A stretch of DNA of 64,000 nt from Cohnella hashimotonis (lineage in GTDB: Bacteria > Bacillota > Bacilli > Paenibacillales > Paenibacillaceae). Below the pieces are notes generated by a model. It was not told the DNA's origin, did no database searches, and saw nothing but the letters and a program-made list of their open reading frames with translations. This document shows, one piece after another, positions 55,715 through 64,000 of this stretch. The stretch is taken from positions 1,674,001 to 1,738,000 of the forward strand of contig NZ_JAGRPV010000001.1 in NCBI RefSeq assembly GCF_030014955.1, read 5' to 3'. The number at the start of each line of letters is the position of its first letter. The first letter of the stretch is position 1. The position numbers were made by a program, and so were the translations under genes.

Positions 55715-56713
55715 ATGAATGGCAACGATCAAAGAGTGCTGCTGGTCGACGGCATGGCGATCTTATTCAGGGCCTACTTTGCGACCTCCTATACCGGATA
55801 CATCCGCAAGACGAAGGCCGGACTGCCGACCAACGCGGTCCACGGCTTCGTACAATACTTTTTCGATGCGATCAAGACGTTTCGTCCTACGCACGTCGTC
55901 TGCTGCTGGGACATGGGGAGCTCGACCTTCAGGACGGAGCAGTTCGGCGCTTACAAGGGCAACCGCCCGGAGCCTCCGCTGGAGCTGATTCCGCAGTTCG
56001 ACCTGGTCAAGGAAGTCGTCGCGGAGATGGGCGTCCTTAACGTTGGCATGCGCGGCTTCGAGGCGGACGATTGCATCGGCACGCTCGCTGCGGCGCTCTG
56101 CGCGGACGCCGAGGTGTATGTGCTTACCGGCGACCATGACCTGCTGCAGCTCGTATCGGAACGTGTGAAGGTCGTTATCATGAAAAAAGGCAAGCTCAAT
56201 TATGCGGTATACGATCTGGACACGCTGATGAGCGAGAGGCAGTTGACGCCTGAGCAGATCGTCGATCTGAAAGCGTTCATGGGAGATACGAGCGACAATT
56301 ACCCGGGCGTGCCCGGCATCGGCGAGAAGACGGCGCACAAGCTGCTGCTCGAGTATCGGTCCGTCGAGGGTGTGCTGGACAATCTCGACAAGCTGGCCAA
56401 AGGCGTTCGCGCCAAGATCGAGGCGAACCTGGAGCTGCTGCATCTTTCGCGCGAGCTGGCCAAGATTCGCCTGGACGCGCCGATCGCTTGCACGCTGGAT
56501 GAATGCGTGCTGGAGATCAGGCGCGAAGCGGCGACGCGCAAGTTCGAGGAGCTGGAGTTCGGCGGCTTGTACAAGCTGCTGGGCGCGGCGGAATTGCTCG
56601 GCCGAGCCGAGGCTGCGGCGGCCATGGAGGATCCGTTTGCGGAGCCCGATGTTTTGCAGGCTGAGCTCACGTTTGCCGAAGCCGATGCCAAGCTCCGATC
56701 GTTCGGTTCATAG
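55715..56713 (+). CDS. 5'-3' exonuclease (flap endonuclease family, YpcP-like)
   Basis: A 332-residue nuclease equal to the N-terminal domain of DNA polymerase I, without a polymerase part. Metal-binding aspartates are visible in LLVDGMAILFRAYFA, CCWDMGSSTFRTE, GFEADDCIG, LTGDHDLLQL and FMGDTSDNYPGVPGIGEKTA, which includes the helix-hairpin-helix. It resembles Bacillus YpcP/Fen, which removes RNA primers and flaps. The last 35 residues after EFGGLYKLLG are low-complexity. A perfect terminator follows. Confidence 0.92.
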   Translation: MNGNDQRVLLVDGMAILFRAYFATSYTGYIRKTKAGLPTNAVHGFVQYFFDAIKTFRPTHVVCCWDMGSSTFRTEQFGAYKGNRPEPPLELIPQFDLVKEVVAEMGVLNVGMRGFEADDCIGTLAAALCADAEVYVLTGDHDLLQLVSERVKVVIMKKGKLNYAVYDLDTLMSERQLTPEQIVDLKAFMGDTSDNYPGVPGIGEKTAHKLLLEYRSVEGVLDNLDKLAKGVRAKIEANLELLHLSRELAKIRLDAPIACTLDECVLEIRREAATRKFEELEFGGLYKLLGAAELLGRAEAAAAMEDPFAEPDVLQAELTFAEADAKLRSFGS

Positions 56714-56728
56714 AGAGTAACAAAGAAG

Positions 56729-56766
56729 CGGTTAAAAGGGAGTACTCTCCTTTTAACCGTTTTTTG
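56729..56766. terminator. Bidirectional terminator
   Basis: The stem CGGTTAAAAGG / CCTTTTAACCG with six Ts on the plus side; on the minus side a weaker A/T-run (AACAAAGAA) lies beyond it, serving the minus-strand operon. Confidence 0.88.
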
Positions 56767-56790
56767 TTACTAACGATCTATCGCGTTTCT

Positions 56791-57054
56791 TTAACGGTCG
56801 TCATCCGTATCTCCGAGCGGATCTTCGCCCGGGTAAATGCGGGGCAGGTCCTCGTGAAGCTCGATATTTTCGTATCCGGAATGCGTATCCTGGTCGATGC
56901 GCCAAGGTTTTGACCGGCCCAGCTTCAGATTCGTGACGAGACTTGCGCCGTAAGGCCCTTCCGGGAACTCTTCAAGAAATAAGTCGTTGCGGGCAGACTC
57001 CACGGTGCTCAGATCTGTAGTGGTCCGGCGGTCTTCGGAGAGGAATCGGGACAT
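56791..57054 (-). CDS. Hypothetical acidic protein, 87 residues
   Basis: A small soluble protein, MSRFLSEDRRTTTDLSTVES through GYENIELHEDLPRIYPGEDP, with an acidic end (DTDDDR). It has no signal peptide, membrane span or motif I recognise. AAGGAGGG about 11 bases before the ATG and a terminator after the stop support it. It lies 81 bases downstream of the DUF3055 gene on the same strand. Confidence 0.7.
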   Translation of the reverse strand: MSRFLSEDRRTTTDLSTVESARNDLFLEEFPEGPYGASLVTNLKLGRSKPWRIDQDTHSGYENIELHEDLPRIYPGEDPLGDTDDDR

Positions 57055-57135
57055 GGAAAAAGCCCTCCTTTTATAAGGATGGGCTTATTGTGCGTTCCGG
57101 GTGGGCGGTTCATGCATAAGGATTGTTCAGGACCG

Positions 57136-57432
57136 TCAGTCCGTAAAATGAACCTCGCCGAGAACAAGCGCCAAAAACTGGGACAGCTCGGCTGCCGCTT
57201 CTTCCTCCAAACGGAAGACGGACGCGATGACGCCTTCTTCCTCCAGATCGTCGTAAGCGAGCACGCCGCTGCGGCCGGACTGCATGTCGACGACAAGCTT
57301 TTTGCCATAAAATCGGTTTGTCGTCACAATCGCCAAGTCGAAGCGGTTCAATCCCGGAGACACGAAGGTCACGAAGCGCGTGGACGTCTGCTCGGTACTG
57401 TCCGAAAGAAAATCGAAGTCTGCCATTTCCAT
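57136..57432 (-). CDS. DUF3055 (SAV0927-like) protein
   Basis: A 98-residue soluble protein. DFDFLSDSTEQTSTRFVTFV, FDLAIVTTNRFYGKKLVVDMQSG and an acidic C-terminal helix match the DUF3055 pattern as I know it; the function is unknown. ATG 57432 follows AGGGAG with eight bases spacing. It starts only 24 bases after the nitric oxide synthase gene, so the two are likely co-transcribed. Confidence 0.7.
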   Translation of the reverse strand: MEMADFDFLSDSTEQTSTRFVTFVSPGLNRFDLAIVTTNRFYGKKLVVDMQSGRSGVLAYDDLEEEGVIASVFRLEEEAAAELSQFLALVLGEVHFTD

Positions 57433-57456
57433 GCGGGGAACTCCCTTCAGCTAAGT

Positions 57457-58569
57457 TTATTCGTACGGCGGTTTTTGATGAATGAATTGCGGGCTTACGA
57501 TGCGATCCTCATAGCTCTTGTGGAACACGGAGGTTGCGGAAGGGGACATTGGAGGAATCAGCCAAGACCAGCGTCCGGTTACGTCTCTGCCGGCTTTTTC
57601 TTCATTGCGCTCGAAAACGCTGAACTGCTGCGCGGCCGTATGGTGATCGACGATCGTCACGCCGGCAAGCCGGTAGGAGTGAAGCACCGCGGCGTTAAGC
57701 TCGACCAGCGCCCGATCCTTCCAGAGCGACGCATTCGAAGACGTGTCCAGACCAAGATTGGCCGCAATCCGGGGCAGCAAATTGTACCTGGCCTCGTCGC
57801 CAAGATTGCGCGAGCCGATCTCCGTTCCCATGTACCAGCCGTTAAAAGGTGCCGCAGGGTACCGGATGCCTCCGATCTCAAGCAGCATGTCGGAGATGAC
57901 GGGGACGGCGTACCATTTGGCAGGAAAGCCGGCGAACACATCCCGGTCCGGGTGGCTGAGAGGAACCTCCAGCGCGTGCGTTCGCGGAATTTCGAACAAA
58001 CGCGGCGGCTTGCTGCCATGCTGGACGACGAGTGGCAGCAGATCGAACGGCGTTCCTTCGCCGCGCCAGCCAAGCCGCTCGCAGACCCGTGTAAACCCGA
58101 CCGAAGCGGGGTCGCCCATTACGCCTGTCGTACTCTCGTAGCCTGCGTACCGCAGCAGCTGGTGATTCCAAATCCGAAACGTATCGCAGCCCTCTCCGGC
58201 CTGCGGCAGAATCGTGATCGCCGGTCGAATCTCCCCGCCGTTGACGGCGAACGCGAGATGCCGCAGCAGAGCGTCGAACACCTCTTGCTCGCTGGTTGCA
58301 TCGCGCTCGTCGAACACATGCATCCTGTTCCAGAACAATCGGCCTATGCAGCGGTTGGCATTGCGCCACGCCATCTTTGCGCCGTGCGTCAGCTCTTCGG
58401 GGGTATGGCTGTAAGTGCCCGTCGCCGCAATCTCGGCAAGTACTTCACGACGTCTGGCGGCGGCAGCGGTTTCCTCCATTCCGGTTTCCTCGGCGACGCG
58501 CGTCAGAAAAAGCTCCGCCTCGGATCGCAGCGACCGTACGCCAATATCGGATGAAGTCGTCGTGTGCAT
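57457..58569 (-). CDS. nos: Nitric oxide synthase, oxygenase domain only
   Basis: A 370-residue bacterial NOS that oxidises arginine to citrulline and NO. The heme thiolate is C74 in NANRCIGRLFW; RIWNHQLLRYAGYE, the substrate-binding FNGWYMGTEIG with its following glutamate, and the C-terminal pterin-side WSWLIPPMSP are intact. As in Bacillus there is no fused reductase; a general flavodoxin/reductase must supply electrons. I start at ATG 58569 because AAGGAG lies 11 bases upstream and MHTTTSSD matches the family length; the frame continues upstream to 58752 without family character. Confidence 0.94.
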   Translation of the reverse strand: MHTTTSSDIGVRSLRSEAELFLTRVAEETGMEETAAAARRREVLAEIAATGTYSHTPEELTHGAKMAWRNANRCIGRLFWNRMHVFDERDATSEQEVFDALLRHLAFAVNGGEIRPAITILPQAGEGCDTFRIWNHQLLRYAGYESTTGVMGDPASVGFTRVCERLGWRGEGTPFDLLPLVVQHGSKPPRLFEIPRTHALEVPLSHPDRDVFAGFPAKWYAVPVISDMLLEIGGIRYPAAPFNGWYMGTEIGSRNLGDEARYNLLPRIAANLGLDTSSNASLWKDRALVELNAAVLHSYRLAGVTIVDHHTAAQQFSVFERNEEKAGRDVTGRWSWLIPPMSPSATSVFHKSYEDRIVSPQFIHQKPPYE

Positions 58570-58855
58570 AGTTACCCGCACTCCTTCGCGGTCAAGTTGG
58601 CAAGATGTTGAGTTTACCTTACCATAACGGTTCTGACCCGGCAAAAGTCGATCCTGTGAATATCGTCCCTTGAGGCTCTTGTCAAAATCGTCTAATTTTG
58701 GTACGCTGGAGCAGAACAGGTCGAACGGATGAGGAAGCACCTCTATCGCCAAGCGCGGGACGAGGTGCTTCTTTTTTGTCGCCTTTTTTCTCCCTTGGAC
58801 GACTTGGTATCCCAGCGCCGGCGCATGCCGGACCCATACAAGGAGGACGAAGGCT
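58570..58855. other. Divergent intergenic region with an orphan plus-strand terminator
   Basis: This 286-base gap between nos (minus) and the HRDC gene (plus) holds TTGTCA-N17-TACGCT (58679-58707) on the plus strand and a terminator hairpin at 58734-58777. No coding sequence is supported. Confidence 0.5.
58734..58777 (+). terminator. Terminator in the HRDC-gene leader (possible attenuator)
   Basis: A perfect 10-bp stem GAAGCACCTC (58734-58743) / GAGGTGCTTC (58762-58771) followed by six Ts. It precedes, rather than follows, a plus-strand gene. Confidence 0.8.
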
Positions 58856-59860
58856 ATGAAGATCGTGTTTTTGAATCGGCTTGAGCAAGGCAGCGGTTAC
58901 CCGGCGGGACGCGAAGGACAGGTATTCATCGGGGAGGAACAGGGCAATTGGACCGCAGGCTGGCAAGAGACGGCCGAAAACGGAGATGCCGAGCGGACGA
59001 TCTGGTACGAGGGCACGAGCTGGGAGGAGCTGTTGTCGTCGTTCCGTCATGGCGTTGCGGGCAGGATGAAGGAAGGGTACCGTCCGATGCTGGACGGCAT
59101 GCTCGAGGATACGCCGTTCTGGGAGCGCAAGCCGCAGCTGCAGACGCTGCTTCAATGCTATGCGGACGGACAACCGGCTTCGGACGAAGTGATCGAATCG
59201 CTTCGCGTATGGCGAAGAACGAAGGCGGCCGAGGAGAAGAGGCCGGCTTATATGATCGCGACCAACCGCGAGCTCCACGGGTTGGCGGTATTTTTGCCGC
59301 ATAACCAGGCGGAGATGCAGCAGGTGCCGGGTTTCGGCAAGCTGAAGGCGGAGCGGTACGGCGTGGAGCTTGTCGCGATGCTGGCCAAGACGGAGCGCAG
59401 CCATTCATTCCCGCTGGACTGGGTATCCGGTGCGGTATCCGCCGATCAATACGCCGCTTGGATGTTCTCCCAGCGGGAGGATCGCTACGGCAAAAGCTTG
59501 TCGCTTATTCAGGAGAAGCGCAAGCTGCTGGCAGGCATTCGCGAGGGCAGCTCGCTGACGGAGCTCGCGCAGCAGATGCAGTGCGCGCGCAGAGAGCTGA
59601 TCGCGCGGATCGAGCAGCTTGACGAAGAAGGCTACGACGTACTGCCGCTGATCGATCAGGAGCTGGCCGCCGTGCCCGAGCAGGAGAAGGAGGTCGCCTT
59701 GGGGGCGATGGACGAGCTGGGAGACCGCTTTCTCAAGCCGCTGCAGCAACGGGTGTACGGAGGCCAGACGGGCACCGAATATGCCGAGACCGAGCGACAG
59801 TACGAGAAGCTGCGCATGCTCCGCATAACGTTCCGTAGGAGCAGGAAGATCGCGATTTAA
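58856..59860 (+). CDS. HRDC-domain protein
   Basis: A 334-residue protein. Residues about 118-185 form an HRDC domain (LRVWRRTKAAEEKRPAYMIATNRE-type start, ending VPGFGKLKAERYG), as found at the C-terminus of RecQ helicases; the N-terminal part (about 1-110) and the C-terminal helix-turn-helix-like part (about 220-330: SLTELAQQMQCARRELIARI) are not helicase. A nucleic-acid-binding role is likely. AAGGAGG lies about ten bases before the ATG. Confidence 0.82.
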   Translation: MKIVFLNRLEQGSGYPAGREGQVFIGEEQGNWTAGWQETAENGDAERTIWYEGTSWEELLSSFRHGVAGRMKEGYRPMLDGMLEDTPFWERKPQLQTLLQCYADGQPASDEVIESLRVWRRTKAAEEKRPAYMIATNRELHGLAVFLPHNQAEMQQVPGFGKLKAERYGVELVAMLAKTERSHSFPLDWVSGAVSADQYAAWMFSQREDRYGKSLSLIQEKRKLLAGIREGSSLTELAQQMQCARRELIARIEQLDEEGYDVLPLIDQELAAVPEQEKEVALGAMDELGDRFLKPLQQRVYGGQTGTEYAETERQYEKLRMLRITFRRSRKIAI

Positions 59861-59988
59861 GGTCGAATTCGGCTATAAACCCGCGTTCATGGCAATAAAG
59901 CGCCCTTTTGCAGCCGAACCGGACGTGATATGATGCCAAGGATATTGAATCGGCACGCATGCGGGTTCGGCGAGGGGCGCTTACTTAC

Positions 59989-61374
59989 ATGGAATTGGAC
60001 AAAAAAATGAAGCTCGGCCGTCTCACCTGGCCTATTATGATCGAGATGTTCCTCGCGTTTGCCATCGGCACGTCGGACACGCTGATGGTGAGCCGCATCT
60101 CGGACGATGCGGTAGCTGTCGTAGGCTTTTCCAATCAGTTTTTTAATGCCGTAATCGTCGTTTTTATGCTGGTCGCAAGCGGCGCGGGCATCTTGATCGC
60201 CAATCGTCTCGGCGCCGGTGAAGCTTACGAGGCGCGCAAGCTTGCGATCGTCTCGGTCGTCCTGACCGGCGCGATCGGGCTCGTCGTCAGCCTGCTCATG
60301 ATATTCGGGGCAAGCCAATTCGCCGGATGGCTTGGCATGCCGCACGATATAAGGCCGCTCGCGAAGGATTACTTGGCGATCGTGGGCGGCGGTATGGTCT
60401 TCACCGCGATCGGCAATGCGTTGTCTACGGCCATCCGCAACACGGGCAATACACGCTCTCCGATGTACATCGCGATTATGATGAACGTCGTTCACATTTT
60501 TCTGAACGCGCTGTTTATTTTCGGCCTGCTCGGCTTTCCGAAGTGGGGGCTGTTCGGCGTAGCGTTGTCCACGCTGTTCGTGCGGGCGGCGTCGGTCGTG
60601 CTGCTGCTCTACGTGTTCCGCTCGTCCTTCGGCGGCCGGATCGGCCTCCGCGAATTTCTGCGTCCGGACTGGAGCAAGTCGCGGGAGATCTTGCGGATCG
60701 GCTGGCCGCTCAGCATCAACGGCGGCTCATGGCAGATCTCCCAGCTCGCGATCACGGGGCTCATCGGCGTGATGGGCGCGCAGGAGCTGGCGGCGCGAAC
60801 CTATATGAACACGATGGAATCGTTCGCTTTCACGATCGGGTGGTCGTACGCGATGGCGGTGCAGATCCTGATCGCCTACCTGTTCGGGCAGGGAAGGCTG
60901 ACCGAGGCGTATCGAAGCGCTTATCGCGCGATGGGGTACGGCATGGCGTTCGTCATGTTCAACACGGCGCTTATGCTCTTGTTCCGCAAGCAGATCATCA
61001 CCTTTTTCACGGACGATCCGTGGATCGTGGATATGGCGATCGTGCTGCTGTGGCTCAATCTGATTCTCCAGCCGGGCAAGATGCTCAATATGGCACTCGG
61101 CCAATCGATCGTGGCGGTCGGCGACAGCCGTTATATGATGAAGATATCGATACCCAGCCAGTGGCTGGTGTCCGTCGGCCTTACTTATTTGCTGGGCATC
61201 CAGCTGGAATGGGGGCTTTACGGCGTCTATGCCGGCATGATCCTCGACGAGTATATCCGGGGCGTCGTGCTGTACCTTCGCTGGCGGCATCACCACAAGC
61301 GCGGTCTGTTCGCCGATAGCGGCGACCGCGGCGCGGGGGCGTTGGCCGCGACAGCGGGCGGCGTACAGGTCTAA
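59989..61374 (+). CDS. MATE-family efflux transporter
   Basis: A 461-residue membrane protein with 12 predicted helices in two similar halves. GRLTWPIMIEMFLAFAIGTSDTLMVSRI at the start and the repeated VVGFSNQFFN / GWSYAMAVQILIAYLFG pattern identify the MATE fold. Known members export cationic drugs in exchange for H+ or Na+. The Gly/Ala tail after helix 12 is short. ATG 59989 follows GAGGGG; an in-frame ATG at 59959 has no site. Confidence 0.9.
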   Translation: MELDKKMKLGRLTWPIMIEMFLAFAIGTSDTLMVSRISDDAVAVVGFSNQFFNAVIVVFMLVASGAGILIANRLGAGEAYEARKLAIVSVVLTGAIGLVVSLLMIFGASQFAGWLGMPHDIRPLAKDYLAIVGGGMVFTAIGNALSTAIRNTGNTRSPMYIAIMMNVVHIFLNALFIFGLLGFPKWGLFGVALSTLFVRAASVVLLLYVFRSSFGGRIGLREFLRPDWSKSREILRIGWPLSINGGSWQISQLAITGLIGVMGAQELAARTYMNTMESFAFTIGWSYAMAVQILIAYLFGQGRLTEAYRSAYRAMGYGMAFVMFNTALMLLFRKQIITFFTDDPWIVDMAIVLLWLNLILQPGKMLNMALGQSIVAVGDSRYMMKISIPSQWLVSVGLTYLLGIQLEWGLYGVYAGMILDEYIRGVVLYLRWRHHHKRGLFADSGDRGAGALAATAGGVQV

Positions 61375-61386
61375 TCTTCGTTCAAC

Positions 61387-61436
61387 GACAAAGGCGCTCC
61401 CGTTCGCTGCCGCTGCAGCGTATCAGGAGCGCCTTG
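61387..61436. terminator. Convergent-gene terminator hairpin
   Basis: A long stem GACAAAGGCGCTCC / GGAGCGCCTTGTC with an inner CGCTG-type pairing, located between the convergent MATE and CorA genes. It lacks a long T-run on either side. Confidence 0.6.
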
Positions 61437-61460
61437 TCTGAGGTAGCGGACCGGCGTCGT

Positions 61461-62396
61461 TCATAGCCAATCCTTCTTGCGGAATATATAGAACATTCCG
61501 AAGCCGAGACCGATCATGATGCACAGCAGTACGACGGAACCATACTGGTCGTGCATCCCGGGAATGTAATCGAAGTTCATCCCGTACACCCCGGTGAGGA
61601 AGGTGAGCGGCATGAAGATGGTCGTCAGCGCCGTGAATACGCGCATGATCTCGTTGGCGCGGTTGGCGACGCTGGACTGGTAGGCTTCGCGCAAGTTGCC
61701 CATCAGGTCCCGGTACGTCTCGAACGTTTCGTAAATTTTGACGGCATTTTCGTGAATGTCAATGAAGTATTTTTGCAGCTGGTGATCGATGAGCCTGAGA
61801 TCCCGCTTGTTGAGCGTGGCGATGACGTCGCGCTGCGGGCCCAGCACCTTCTTGAGCCACAGAATCTCGCTTCGCAGCCCGATGATCTCGGTGAGATGCG
61901 ACTTTTTGGTGTGCATCAGAATATCTTCCTCGAGCTGCTCGATGCGGGCCTCGATCCGGTCGCCGACGGAGAAATAGTTGTCGACCACGATATCGACGAG
62001 GTGGTACATCAAGCGGTCGGCCGAGTTGACTTCCTGCTCCCAGAGAATCGGCTTGATGCTGCGCAGCTCGTTGATCTTCTGACGCGTGACGGTGATCAGA
62101 TAGTGACGTCCCAGGAAGACGTTAAGGGAGCGGAGGAAAATCTCCTCGTCGTCGAACCGGATGCTGTTGATGACCAGGAAATAATGGCTCTCGTAAACCT
62201 CGAGCTTGGGTCGCTGCTCTTCCTCCGTCAGACAGTCTTCGACGGCCAGATCATGGATGCCGAACAGCGGCTGCAGGACGACCAGGTCGTCGACGTCCGC
62301 GTCGATCCAGTAGAAGCCTTCATCCGGCGGAATAAGCGTTTGGGTAATATCTTCAACAGGCGTGAATACGCCTTGACGGACCAGGCGGATTTTCAT
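61461..62396 (-). CDS. corA: CorA-family magnesium/cobalt transporter
   Basis: A 311-residue divalent-cation channel. A soluble N-domain with long helices is followed by two C-terminal transmembrane helices, and the signature YGMNFDYIPG sits between them as GMN. The length and the final RKKDWL basic end are typical of the CorA group. On the minus strand AAGGAG lies nine to ten bases before the ATG. It could also conduct Zn or Co. Confidence 0.92.
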   Translation of the reverse strand: MKIRLVRQGVFTPVEDITQTLIPPDEGFYWIDADVDDLVVLQPLFGIHDLAVEDCLTEEEQRPKLEVYESHYFLVINSIRFDDEEIFLRSLNVFLGRHYLITVTRQKINELRSIKPILWEQEVNSADRLMYHLVDIVVDNYFSVGDRIEARIEQLEEDILMHTKKSHLTEIIGLRSEILWLKKVLGPQRDVIATLNKRDLRLIDHQLQKYFIDIHENAVKIYETFETYRDLMGNLREAYQSSVANRANEIMRVFTALTTIFMPLTFLTGVYGMNFDYIPGMHDQYGSVVLLCIMIGLGFGMFYIFRKKDWL

Positions 62397-62743
62397 GAAT
62401 ATCGCTCCTTGTCATAATCGGCTTAAGCGCCGCCCGGCGCGCCTGTCTAAGGTCGCATGGGTACGGCGCTGTCGTATTATGCAGGGCGAACATCCGCGCG
62501 CGAAGGGGTTTACTCGGCGGAGCCGGGCAAGCGCGGGGCTTCGGCGGCGGACTCTCGTCCTGCGGCAATGCGTCTTGAAGTGCGACTTGGCCCAGGATGA
62601 TCTCCTTCCATGACCGGCTCCCCCCTTCCGTTTTTCGGATCGCTGCTTAGCTCCGAATCCGCCCTGTCCGGGCGCAATCCGTGTTAAGTATAATCCTCCG
62701 CTTGATCCCTTTCAAGGACAATTTCTCGCGGCTGTCTAGGCGC
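62397..62743. other. Non-coding stretch with no recognised element
   Basis: About 350 bases between the corA start and the metA promoter. It should contain the corA promoter (minus strand). I see no gene, repeat or strong hairpin here. Confidence 0.5.
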
Positions 62744-62772
62744 TTGACGGAAGCGGGACGATCGGTTACATT
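62744..62772 (+). promoter_or_regulatory. Sigma-A promoter of the SAM-riboswitch-metA transcript
   Basis: TTGACG (62744-62749), a 17-base spacer and TACATT (62767-62772), about 40 bases before the aptamer. Confidence 0.6.
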
Positions 62773-62811
62773 AATTGTAGTTTAACCCTTACAACCGAAT
62801 AGTTTTGCCCA

Positions 62812-62929
62812 TCTTATCAAGAGCAGGCGGAGGGACTAGCCCGATGAAGCCCGGCAACCGGCGTAGCGTACGCACGGTGCTAATTCTTGCGAAGACGTCC
62901 GTTTCGGACGTTTCTGGGAGATGAGAGAG
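62812..62929 (+). ncRNA. SAM-I riboswitch (S-box) aptamer
   Basis: Conserved core: CTTATCAAGAG, GCGGAGGGACTAGCCCGATG, AAGCCCGGCAACC, ACGGTGCTAATTC and the closing GGGAGATGAGAG. A GACGTCCG-TTT-CGGACGTTTC stem forms P4. S-adenosylmethionine binding is known to favour termination in this family. Confidence 0.96.
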
Positions 62930-62956
62930 GCGATCGCGCGACCGTTTGTTCACGAC

Positions 62957-62990
62957 GACCCCTTTCCGACGAAAGCGGGTCTTTTGTTTT
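62957..62990 (+). terminator. SAM-riboswitch terminator
   Basis: GACCCCTTT (62957-62965) / AAAGCGGGTC (62972-62981) form the stem, followed by TTTTGTTTT. Confidence 0.88.
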
Positions 62991-63018
62991 GCCAACACAC
63001 CTGATTAGGAGTGATATT

Positions 63019-63936
63019 ATGCCCATCAAGGTACCCGACAATTTGCCCGCCAAGGAGATACTGGCCGGAGAAAACATATTCGTCATGGACGAAAGCGTCG
63101 CCTACCACCAGGATATTCGGCCGCTTCGGATTGCGATACTGAATTTGATGCCGACGAAGGAAACGACCGAGACGCAATTGCTCAGGCTGATCGGGAATAC
63201 GCCGCTGCAGGTAGAGGTCGTGCTTCTCCATCCGAAGACGCACACGTCCAAGAATACGTCTTCCGAGCATCTGGAGAGCTTCTACAAGACGTTTGACGAG
63301 ATCTCCCACCAGCGCTACGACGGTCTGATCATCACAGGCGCGCCTGTCGAGACTTTACCCTTCGAAGAGGTCAACTATTGGGAAGAACTGAAGGACATTA
63401 TGGATTGGAGCGCCAAGTACGTTACTTCGACCTTCCATATATGTTGGGCGGCCCAGGCGGGCCTTTATCACCACTTCGGCGTGCCCAAGCTGCCGCTTGA
63501 AGAAAAGCTGTTCGGCGTGTTCCCGCATACGATCGCGAAGCGCAACGTGCCGCTGCTGCGGGGATTCGACGAAATGTTCTACGTGCCTCAGTCCCGGCAC
63601 ACCGAGGTGAGACGCGAGGATATCGATAAGGTGCAGCAGCTCGAGGTGTGGGCCGAGTCCGAGGAAGCGGGCGTGTATATCGTGGCGTCGCGCGGGGGCA
63701 AGCAGATTTTCGTTACCGGACATTCCGAATACGACCCGAACACGCTGAAGTGGGAGTACGATCGCGACAAGGCCAAGGGGCTGCGGATCGACGTGCCGAA
63801 AAATTATTATCCGAAGGACGATCCGTCGAAAATGCCGCTGTCCACCTGGCGGGCGCACGCAAACCTGCTGTATTCCAACTGGCTGAACTATTACGTCTAC
63901 CAGGAGACGCCGTACGACCTGGGCGCGGGCATCTGA
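63019..63936 (+). CDS. metAA: Homoserine O-acetyltransferase (MetA)
   Basis: A 305-residue enzyme for the first committed step of methionine synthesis. The catalytic cysteine is C142 in [10 protein letters not shown] and the histidine lies in VTGHSEYD. Position 111 is glutamate (GAPVETLPF), the residue known to make MetA use acetyl-CoA; succinyl-CoA enzymes have glycine there. AGGAG lies ten bases before ATG 63019; the open frame continues upstream through the riboswitch but is not used. Controlled by the SAM-I riboswitch, so high SAM should shut it off. Confidence 0.95.
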   Translation: MPIKVPDNLPAKEILAGENIFVMDESVAYHQDIRPLRIAILNLMPTKETTETQLLRLIGNTPLQVEVVLLHPKTHTSKNTSSEHLESFYKTFDEISHQRYDGLIITGAPVETLPFEEVNYWEELKDIMDWSAKYVTSTFHICWAAQAGLYHHFGVPKLPLEEKLFGVFPHTIAKRNVPLLRGFDEMFYVPQSRHTEVRREDIDKVQQLEVWAESEEAGVYIVASRGGKQIFVTGHSEYDPNTLKWEYDRDKAKGLRIDVPKNYYPKDDPSKMPLSTWRAHANLLYSNWLNYYVYQETPYDLGAGI

Positions 63937-64000
63937 GCGGAGGAGCCGCAGGAGAAGCGCTTGTACGCATGCATGCGTAGAGACGGCAGGATCGATCGAG
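63937..64000. other. Window end, no feature seen
   Basis: A 64-base tail after metA with no recognisable gene or terminator. Confidence 0.5.

Overview
The window looks like chromosome from a high-GC, endospore-forming member of the Paenibacillaceae (Cohnella- or Paenibacillus-like). The signs are strong AGGAGG ribosome binding sites, sigma-A promoters, a T-box, a SAM-I and a TPP riboswitch, CotF-type coat proteins and a Spo0E-type phosphatase, a YesM/YesN two-component pair next to an LplB/LplC/LplA-type ABC importer, and a reductase-less bacterial nitric oxide synthase. I see no phage, insertion sequence, CRISPR array, tRNA or rRNA. The identification is inference from gene content, not from a search.

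Layout. 1-5.4 kb: the end of trxB, a 2-Cys peroxiredoxin, a nitroreductase, a lipoprotein, an SsuE-like FMN reductase, a DRE-TIM aldolase-like protein and two small genes. 5.5-8.8 kb: a CopC-CopD fusion with a NarL-type two-component pair, predicted copper handling; its usual companion YcnI lies at 16.4 kb. 9.0-16.2 kb: YesM/YesN regulators and a three-gene sugar importer with two cre-like sites in front. 17.1-17.4 kb: a 51-bp tandem repeat. 17.5-24.9 kb: a thiamine operon, TPP riboswitch-thiC-thiF-thiE::thiS-thiG-thiO-thiD, in which ThiE and ThiS are one protein joined by a repeat linker. 25-26.4 kb: a beta-propeller phytase with a PhoP-box-like array. 26.6-30.3 kb: an unusual four-gene cluster (acyl-CoA-dehydrogenase-like flavoprotein, leaderless PhnD-like protein, MetE C-terminal-like methyltransferase, OsmC-like protein without the usual cysteines). 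30.4-34.3 kb: T-box-pheS-pheT. 34.4-38.7 kb: a ZapA cell-division protein expanded to 1410 residues by a giant coiled coil with internal 240-bp repeats. 38.8-42.5 kb: a CuA-like lipoprotein, a Fur-box-preceded siderophore-binding lipoprotein, an AraC/binding-protein fusion and a small membrane protein. 42.6-47.1 kb: mutS2, a DUF350 protein, a 27-residue membrane peptide, a zinc-ribbon protein and a cysteine synthase. 47.5-50.3 kb: coat proteins, an Lrp regulator with an aminotransferase, and Spo0E-like. 50.4-56.7 kb: cobU, pduO-type transferase, RluA, an ArsC/Spx-like protein, a site-2 protease, an aminotransferase and a 5'-3' exonuclease. 56.8-58.6 kb on the minus strand: nos, a DUF3055 protein and a small gene. 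58.8-64 kb: an HRDC protein, a MATE exporter, CorA, and SAM riboswitch-metA.

The most interesting items are the giant repeat-bearing ZapA, the ThiE-ThiS fusion, the four-gene MetE-like cluster, and the long TPP-riboswitch leader with a second hairpin built over the thiC ribosome binding site.
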